From Euprymna scolopes (taxonomy: Eukaryota > Mollusca > Cephalopoda > Sepiida > Sepiolidae), in assembly GCA_024364805.1 (NCBI GenBank), contig CM044508.1, positions 4,544,028-4,566,124 of the forward strand: a DNA stretch of 22,097 nucleotides, given 5' to 3'. The first letter of the stretch is position 1. Each line of letters opens with the position of its first letter. Positions 16,600 through 22,097 of the stretch are shown piece by piece. The translations under genes and the position numbers were made by a program. A model generated the notes under the pieces. That model was not told where the DNA came from, did no database searches, and worked only from the letters and a program-made list of their open reading frames with translations.

Positions 16600-17580
16600 C
16601 ATGATTTGTGTTGTGACCTGAAAAGGTCACTAAAAATGATTTGGACACAGATGTAGTTTAGAAAAGGGGTTTGTATTTACAACAAGACAGAATACATAGA
16701 GAACAAGAGTTGTAGTACTTAATTCAAATATAGCAAGAGTAGTACCTCTTAGTATATTTATACCGTTAGGAGAGTTCGTATATTGTGTATGGGTGAGACC
16801 CCCCCCCTCCACCCAAACCATTTTTCACCATAAAACACTGTTAATATCTTTTCCACTTTGGGTTGAAGATTAGTGGTTCGGTGAATTATCTCTTTTTGCC
16901 CAACCATCACTGTTCTGGTGTTCCTTGGGTTGGGTCGAGATCGAACGCCTCAAAAATGGCGTTGATCAATTCTTCCTCTATGGGTAATGTGTCGCTAGTG
17001 TTATAAGTTACGTTTTGTTAATTGTTTTTTGTGACATTTATGAGTATGTCTCGAACCTCGTATGATATATACAATATCGCGAATCCTCTTGCTGATCGTA
17101 CCCAATTCCCAAAATGAAACATTATTTTTAAAACCTAAAAAAACTCCAGTGTTAAAATGTCTTTTGGGTACGTACATGGTCTTACGCAATTTTAATTGGA
17201 TGAATTTTATCAAAAACTGATTTCGCCTTCCGTGTGAACATGATTTCAGTAAGAAGGACTGCCATCAGCGTAATTCTATACACTTGCAAGAATTGTTGTA
17301 AGCTTTCGTCCGTGGGTGTACCCTGTGCCTTTTTTAGCACTCTTTAAAGAGTGTCTACAAATCTTTCAGCTTGTCTGTTTGATCTAGGGTGATATTGTGG
17401 AGTAGTCATATGCTTAGAGAAAAGGTATTTACGACAATACTGAATACAAAGAGAACAAGAGTTGCAGTACTTAATGCAAATATGGCGTACTATGAGTGAC
17501 TCTCTAGAGTGGTATCTCTCGGTATATTTGTACTGTTAGGAGAGTTCATATATTGTGTATGGGTGAGTCTCCACAACAAT
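16600..17580 (-). mobile_element. Ty3/Gypsy fossil: short integrase piece between LTR-like repeats
   Basis: Two direct repeats of about 150 bp (about 16645-16800 and 17420-17576) share 'gaacaagagttg(t/c)agtactta' and 'gttaggagagttc(g/a)tatatt'. On the minus strand each has a TATA-like sequence near its middle. A purine-rich run (minus strand, about 16812-16800) just before the left repeat fits a polypurine tract. Between them lies the C-terminal half of a Gypsy-type integrase, with QYHPRSN (about 17395-17375), LKKAQGTPT, and FWELGTISKRI (about 17120-17085). The left repeat is longer than the right. The element is broken, lacks gag, protease and RT, and looks old. Confidence 0.7.
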
Positions 17581-17683
17581 TTGCTCAAATTTCGTTTGTT
17601 GCCCCGCTCCTATGACCGTTGAATTCCAAACTTTTCCATTAATGCATCTACTAATGGATTTCTTAATTTCTTTCTTCCTACTG

Positions 17684-19076
17684 CTGCATATGTTTGCTGT
17701 GTCTAGCTTTCAGTCACCCTTTGGTCCACTACTGCTGCTACTTCTGCTGCTGCTGTTGTTGCTGCCGTCGTTTAGCAAATTGAACTTATACAGATAGCTT
17801 ACAAAAAATTGTACTTTATAATTGTCTGGTTTGCATGAAGTCTTCGTTGTTTGTAGCTAGATGTTGGTCTCATGACTCATCTTTCCATAGCAAGTTATCT
17901 CAATTCCACGTTGGTAGATTATGAAGTAAAGGATCTTTTTATAAGGAGGAATGAAGAAGGGTCGTCTTGGATGAAGGACAAAGTAGCTGCGTAGATATCC
18001 ATTGTTCTAGTTTTGCAGGGTGTGAAGAAAAATGGGTTACCATAGGTTTTTTTTATAAGAACAAGCTTCTTCATCTACGATTTAAATCAATTTTATTCAC
18101 ACAATTTCATCAACAACGACAACAACAAACATGGCCGGGAAAGAGTTATGCAGACAAGAGTACAAAAATATGTTAAATCAGTAGACATTGGGTCTCATCT
18201 CGTCTGGCTTGGTTGTGACTAAGGTAAAAAAGGAAATATGACGTCTCAGCATGTTGACGGTTTTTGTACTAACTGTTTGAAAAAGGGCGGGAAAAAGTTG
18301 CTGCACATGTTTGCTGTGTCTAGTTTTCAGTCATTCTCTAGTCCACTACTGTTGTTGTTTTTTTGTTTTTTTTTGTTTTTTTTAGCAGATTGAACTTCTG
18401 CACGAGAACGCACACAAATCGTGCCTTATGATTGCCTAGCCTGCATGAAGTCCTTGTTGTTTGTAACAAGTTGTTGGTCTCATCACTCATCTTTCCATCA
18501 CAAATTATCTCAATTGTATGCCCTTTGTCCTCCTTTTAGTTCAGTTTTCGATAAGATGTTGTGACAATAAGACATCATTACATGTTTTCATCCTTCATCA
18601 GAAGTGGGAAGACCAGTATTTTTGTTTTTTAACCCTAACCCTAACCACATTATGTTTTTTGACAAAAGTCAACCTGTTGAACAGCATGTTTTGTATTCTA
18701 TTATTCTCTATGAATAAAGTTAATTACTAATTTAATGGAGATGTTGATATTGTCCTTGGAAAATGGTGACCCATTTTCTTATTCAATATTCAATTCCAAT
18801 CAAATTCGTCCAGATCCGATCAACTTTACAAAACGACTGTTTTCATCTTGACATTTTTCCAAACCTACCATCAAAATCAAAAAAAAAAAAGCATGAACAG
18901 GAAAGATGTATGCAAACACGAGTACAAAAAATATGCTCAGTCAATAGACATTGGGTCTCATCTCACCTGGTCTGATCGTAGTTAAGGTAAAAAAAAAAAA
19001 AAAAAGGAAATATGACGTCTGGGCATGTTGACGGTTTTTTTAATAACTGTTTGAAAAAAGTGTGAAAAAGAGTTGG
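17684..19076. repeat. Head-to-tail duplication (617 bp and about 776 bp units)
   Basis: Unit 1 is 17684-18300 and unit 2 is 18301-19076. Their first parts match (17684-17907 with 18301-18516: 'tgtttgctgtgtctag', 'gtccactactg', 'catgaagtc(t/c)t(c/t)gttgtttg', 'ctcatctttccat'). Their last parts match (18130-18300 with 18892-19076: 'gacattgggtctcatctc', 'ggaaatatgacgtct', 'catgttgacggttttt'). The middle of unit 2 is about 160 bp longer and unrelated. Unit 1 holds a (CTG)n-like tract at 17728-17770, replaced by poly-T in unit 2. No coding capacity recognised; the repeated block may be an unnamed transposon. Confidence 0.75.
18629..18646. repeat. Short telomere-like stretch
   Basis: TTAACCCTAACCCTAACC, about 2.5 units of the animal telomere repeat (CCCTAA on this strand). 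Too short to mean more than a chance or repaired break. Confidence 0.5.
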
Positions 19077-19430
19077 AAAAGGTTTGGGCAGAAGTGCTCC
19101 CCCTTCACATAATGAATGTTTTAACCGAACAACACACTGTGAGCCCAGATCGCCGATTTGTGGAAATAGAAACAATGTCAAGTCCTCAGGTAGTGGTTGA
19201 GGGCTTATTTGAGGTAAAACGATGAGTCAAATACAGAAAAATTAAAATATTTAAAAAATGTCAAATTTGGGGTGTTTAGGGCCCATTAACTTCAATTCGG
19301 GATTTTGCTGTCAAAAGTGCAAATTAGATATTTGAGCATATCTTAATGAAAAATGATCCACTGGCAGTTGTTTAGGGCTTGTTGTAAGTCCAATGGTGTG
19401 AATACGAAATAGTATATATATTACAATATA
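19077..19430. other. Spacer downstream of the RAG1-like remnant
   Basis: Mostly non-coding. A plus-strand open stretch at about 19057-19213 (ELEKVWAEVLPLHIMN ... RRFVEIETMSSPQ then GTAGTG) looks a little exon-like but has no recognised domain or acceptor site. Confidence 0.4.
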
Positions 19431-20520
19431 TCAATCAAGTAAGATATCTTCAACTATAGAAACATAAAATTTCTTTGGTAAGTTGAAAAGCCTTGCATAA
19501 AATCTAATAGTGTGATCATTTGCACCACATTCAGTGCAATACTTATTAGAATGCAATTGATTGAACTGCTTCACAATACCAGGATTAGAACGTTTAAACA
19601 GTCTACAAATAATATCAGTTAAATGTTCAATTGTTGATGTTTTTCTTGAAAGGAATTGCAAATAATTACGGATGTCTTTATTGTTGGACACCAAACATTC
19701 CTTTAACAAGTTTCCTAATCCGCAGCCATCATTCATAGCCATCAACTCGATTAAATGTTGAATTATTCCATGAAGAGTGATTTAGCTTCACCCATTTAAA
19801 ATGATCACACATATTCCTAATTGTGTTTTGATAATTTTTATCTTATCAAGATTAAATTGTCTTGAGAATGATACAACACTGATGATTGTTGACAACTGGC
19901 GATACAAAAGCAACAAATTATTCCTGTGTTTCACAGAAGTCAATTTATGCATGCAATCAATAACCTCATCAGAGACAAAAAAACGTCTTCCTTTCACACC
20001 AGCATCGTTACATCTATCCAGATAGAGACTATTTTCCCCGTGAATTTTGTTAAGAACTCTTTCTCTGGAGGCACAAATTGGGTCACCTAATGACCCATAC
20101 TTCTCAATCCATTGTTCGTAGTCGATGCAGCAATGATACATAACTTTGAGGAATCATGTAGTGCCATTGATGTAGGCATGGGTTATGGCGATGTTTTTCT
20201 GGTTTTATACAGAAATTGGTTTCGCTGTAATATCTTGCCTTGTCTTAAAGTCATCACTTTTAGTCGGAACCACACCATCATCATCAACTAGACTTTCCAA
20301 CAATTTTAGAGCATCTTCAGCACATCTGTTGATTGAGAATCCGTAAGAAATAAATTCAGAATTTATCCAGTCTGTTTGCTTGCTAATACAAAGAATACAA
20401 TCTGCACCACCTAGTTGTGACACATGTTATTTAAACTTTAAATCTTTCATAGTGTTATGAATTTTTATCTTTACATTATATGTTGCATACGGCTAAATCT
20501 CAAACCTCTTTACTGCATCA
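19431..20520 (-). pseudogene. RAG1/Transib-like transposase remnant (C-terminal core)
   Basis: The open pieces 20423-20205, 20141-19788 and 19745-19431 all lie in one minus frame and read on from each other, broken only by about five in-frame stops over some 350 codons. In order: LGGADCILCI (C-x2-C, as in the RAG1 zinc site), AITHAYINGTT, YEQWIEKYGSLGDP then RVLNKIHG (matches RAG1 YEVW...LRDRVKG), GRRFFVSDEVID (RAG1 MNGNFARKLM region), ITLHGIIQHLIEL (H-x4-H as in RAG1 FHKTLAH), GCGLGNLLKECLVSNNKDIR (RAG1 IGAWASEGNESGNKLFRR), LSRKTS, and CTECGANDHTIRFY, close to the CX2CX3GHX4C knuckle of RAG-like transposons. The glutamate of the DDE triad is Val here. Upstream (N-terminal, DNA-binding and both aspartates) is absent. 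Confidence 0.78.
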
Positions 20521-21403
20521 GATAGCACTTTTGAAGATATTTTGCAATTTATGCAAAAAAATCATCTGATTTGGGTAAAGAATGTACAATTTTGGCATGT
20601 TTTTTACAAAGAAGAATGAAAATTATCTTCAGTTTTTCTGGAAATGTTCATTTATTATCAATTTAATGAGCTAGTAAATTAATTCTCAACATTAGCAAGC
20701 CAATTGTTCTATTTTTGAGAGGTTTTCTGAGGTTGGTACAATTTTGCTTATGAAAAACTGAGCCTGACCAAGGTTGTTGATTCCTGCAACTCCAAAATCT
20801 TATAAAATCGCTAAAATATTTTTACTTTTTAGTTATTAAATTCAGAAGGTTAAAAGAAGACATCAATTTTTTTTTTACCTATTTCAATCACTGTGGCAAC
20901 AAGTGAGAACATGCTAACATAAAAGAAATTAAATGTATTTTTTAAATAGCAATTGCTCCAGACAAGACATGAAGCTACTCGATGTAAGATGCTAAAAAAA
21001 TAATTTCTACTTCAAGGTAAAAAAACAGCCAACAAAAAGTTTGAGATAGATTCCGACCCCAAAAATAGCAATTCTTATCCCTTTGTCAGAAATGGAATGT
21101 GAGAACTAAAGGACAAAATGAAGGCAATAGGAGTTACAAGGTTGCCAAAATTAAACTCATATAATTATACAACTTCGACACATTCTTCCTTTTACTATAT
21201 CCTTAACTCTGTACTCAGTGTCTCACCTTTTATCTTACTATACCAACTTTCTTAAATTCGGTGTTATAATTAAAAATAAATTTATGATTGAAATCTTTCT
21301 TTTGCTCTTTCATTTAGCTATAATTTCTTGATTTTACAATTCAGAGTCGCCCATTTTAAAACGACCTCGGATAAATGTTAATATTTCCATTTTTGTTTTA
21401 AAG
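20521..21403. other. AT-rich spacer, probable intron
   Basis: No repeat family or open frame recognised. It ends in a pyrimidine-rich tract and AG at 21402-21403, an acceptable splice acceptor for the exon that follows. Confidence 0.5.
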
Positions 21404-21568
21404 ATTGCCAAAACTTCAAAGAGAAAACGCCGCCGAAAGATCTCCGCCTGGAAACTGTTCATCTCGTATCGATAAATTTATACAATATCACCTACTCACT
21501 CAAGGATAAAGATTATCCTGGTGAAACATATTCGGCCTTAAACTTGACATTTTCTCTACCAAGTGGCG
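21404..21568 (+). CDS. Candidate internal exon of an unknown host gene
   Basis: A 165-bp stretch with higher GC than its flanks is open in one frame (codons from 21406). It is bounded by acceptor TTTTAAAG at 21396-21403 and donor G|GTTAGTAAG at 21568/21569. The other two frames have stops. It encodes CQNFKEKTPPKDLRLETVHL, then VSINLYNITYSLKDKDYPG, then ETYSALNLTFSLPSG. Both ends fall in phase 1, giving a symmetric 1-1 exon, common for extracellular modules. NIT and NLT are N-glycosylation sequons, again suggesting an extracellular or lumenal protein. I do not recognise the family. If real, the gene runs left to right and the transposon-rich DNA upstream would be its intron. The call rests on splice sites, phase and composition only. 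Confidence 0.5.
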
Positions 21569-22097
21569 GTTAGTAAGATTATTTTGATATTTTAAAACTT
21601 TTTTTCAAAATTTAATTTACAATTCCAACTTTAATTTAAATTTCCAACTTAGATGAAACTAGCAGCTTATATACATCTTAAACATTGGAAATCTTTTATT
21701 ATGTTTCTGAATTTTTGAGATGAAGGTTGATTATTCATATTATTTGGATTCTTTCATCTTTCACAACGCTTCAGTCATTGTAACCCCCAACCTTCTTCAA
21801 GCGTATCTTGTGAACTCTGTAATTTAATTCAGTACACCATGGATCATTGTGCAAGAACCTGTGGTATAGTGGATAAAGTATTTGGTAAAATTCAAGTGTA
21901 AAGTTACACTCTTCTGGAGGTTAAAGAGTCAATCCTTTAGAACTTCTACCCAGTAATGACAGATGAAATAAGAGTATGTTATCCCTGTTATAATAATGTT
22001 GTAATAAGAGTTCCGTTCAAAATTCTGTGCTTATTCCAGAGTTTGACTAAAAGATTCCTCAAGTTCAACAAGATACATCTGAAGAAGGTTGGAGGTT
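21569..22097. other. AT-rich spacer, probable intron
   Basis: Follows the candidate donor site. No open frame or repeat family recognised. 'ccaaccttcttcaag' (21787-21801) has an inverse 'gaagaaggttgg' at 22081-22092, so a roughly 300-bp element with inverted ends may lie here. Confidence 0.4.

Noticed and set aside
16377-16621. Repetitive serine/leucine and arginine/glutamate frames
   Set aside because: Encoded by the (GT)n(GA)n microsatellite.
19057-19213. Open, slightly exon-like plus-strand stretch ending before CAG|GTAGTG
   Set aside because: No acceptor site, it borders a tandem repeat unit, and no family is recognised.
19876-19905. CTGATGA at about 19878 with a small hairpin after it
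   Set aside because: GAAA and stem III are missing; the site lies in the RAG1-like coding remnant.
19135-20895. CACTGTG heptamers at 19135 and 20889 bracketing the RAG1-like remnant, resembling RSS/Transib ends
   Set aside because: The two are not inverse in every base, the 5-bp flanks (caaca, gcaac) do not match, and a 7-mer is common by chance.

Overview
This is non-coding, repeat-dense animal DNA. AT-rich spacers, long microsatellites, nested transposons, and LINE and SINE families fill almost all of it. Several signs point to a lophotrochozoan, most likely a mollusc and perhaps a cephalopod: short repeats built on a 'gtaagagttat(t/c)' core, LINE and R2-like reverse-transcriptase fragments of the kind seen in cephalopod genomes, and tRNA-headed repeats carrying hammerhead ribozymes. 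The taxon is an inference; no marker gene is present. No intact host gene lies in the window. The only host-like coding piece is one candidate exon near the right end (21404-21568), so most of the window is probably intron or intergenic DNA.

Layout. 1-160 is TG-rich. About 177-674 is a non-autonomous Helitron with a textbook 3' end (hairpin plus CTAG). 1300-2105 holds two copies of a tRNA-headed repeat with a hammerhead ribozyme; in the second copy the head is inverted. 2611-2778 is an (ATT)n tract. 2790-4620 (minus) is an old R2-like LINE split by a short LTR-like insert at about 3806-4163. 5640-5985 is a 5S-rRNA-derived repeat. 6225-8990 is a Tc1/mariner (IS630) transposon with both inverted ends. 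It holds a LINE (minus), which in turn holds a second LINE (plus). 9839-10540 has two LINE 3' ends in tandem inside one 11-bp target duplication. 10760-10804 is a hammerhead of a different family. 10919-11224 is a 153-bp tandem duplication. 11384-11840 is an internally deleted mariner. 11840-15060 is a broken Ty3/Gypsy fossil whose integrase part faces the opposite way from its gag-protease-RT part. 15580-16165 holds three more hammerhead motifs: a direct pair 287 nt apart and one inverted across a (TA)n tract. About 16600-17580 is a second Gypsy remnant between LTR-like repeats. 17684-19076 is a head-to-tail duplication. 19431-20520 (minus) is a RAG1/Transib-like transposase remnant in a single frame.

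Two things stand out. First, three unrelated sequence families here share the same compact type I hammerhead core, and five of the six motifs keep the core nucleotides needed for cleavage or nearly so. That is the architecture of small circular-RNA retroelements (retrozymes) and of ribozyme-carrying SINEs. Second, the RAG1-like remnant keeps the zinc-ligand spacing of the RAG1 core and an apparent C-terminal zinc knuckle typical of RAG-like transposons. The Gypsy elements are described only as fossils. All calls come from reading the sequence; no searches were run.
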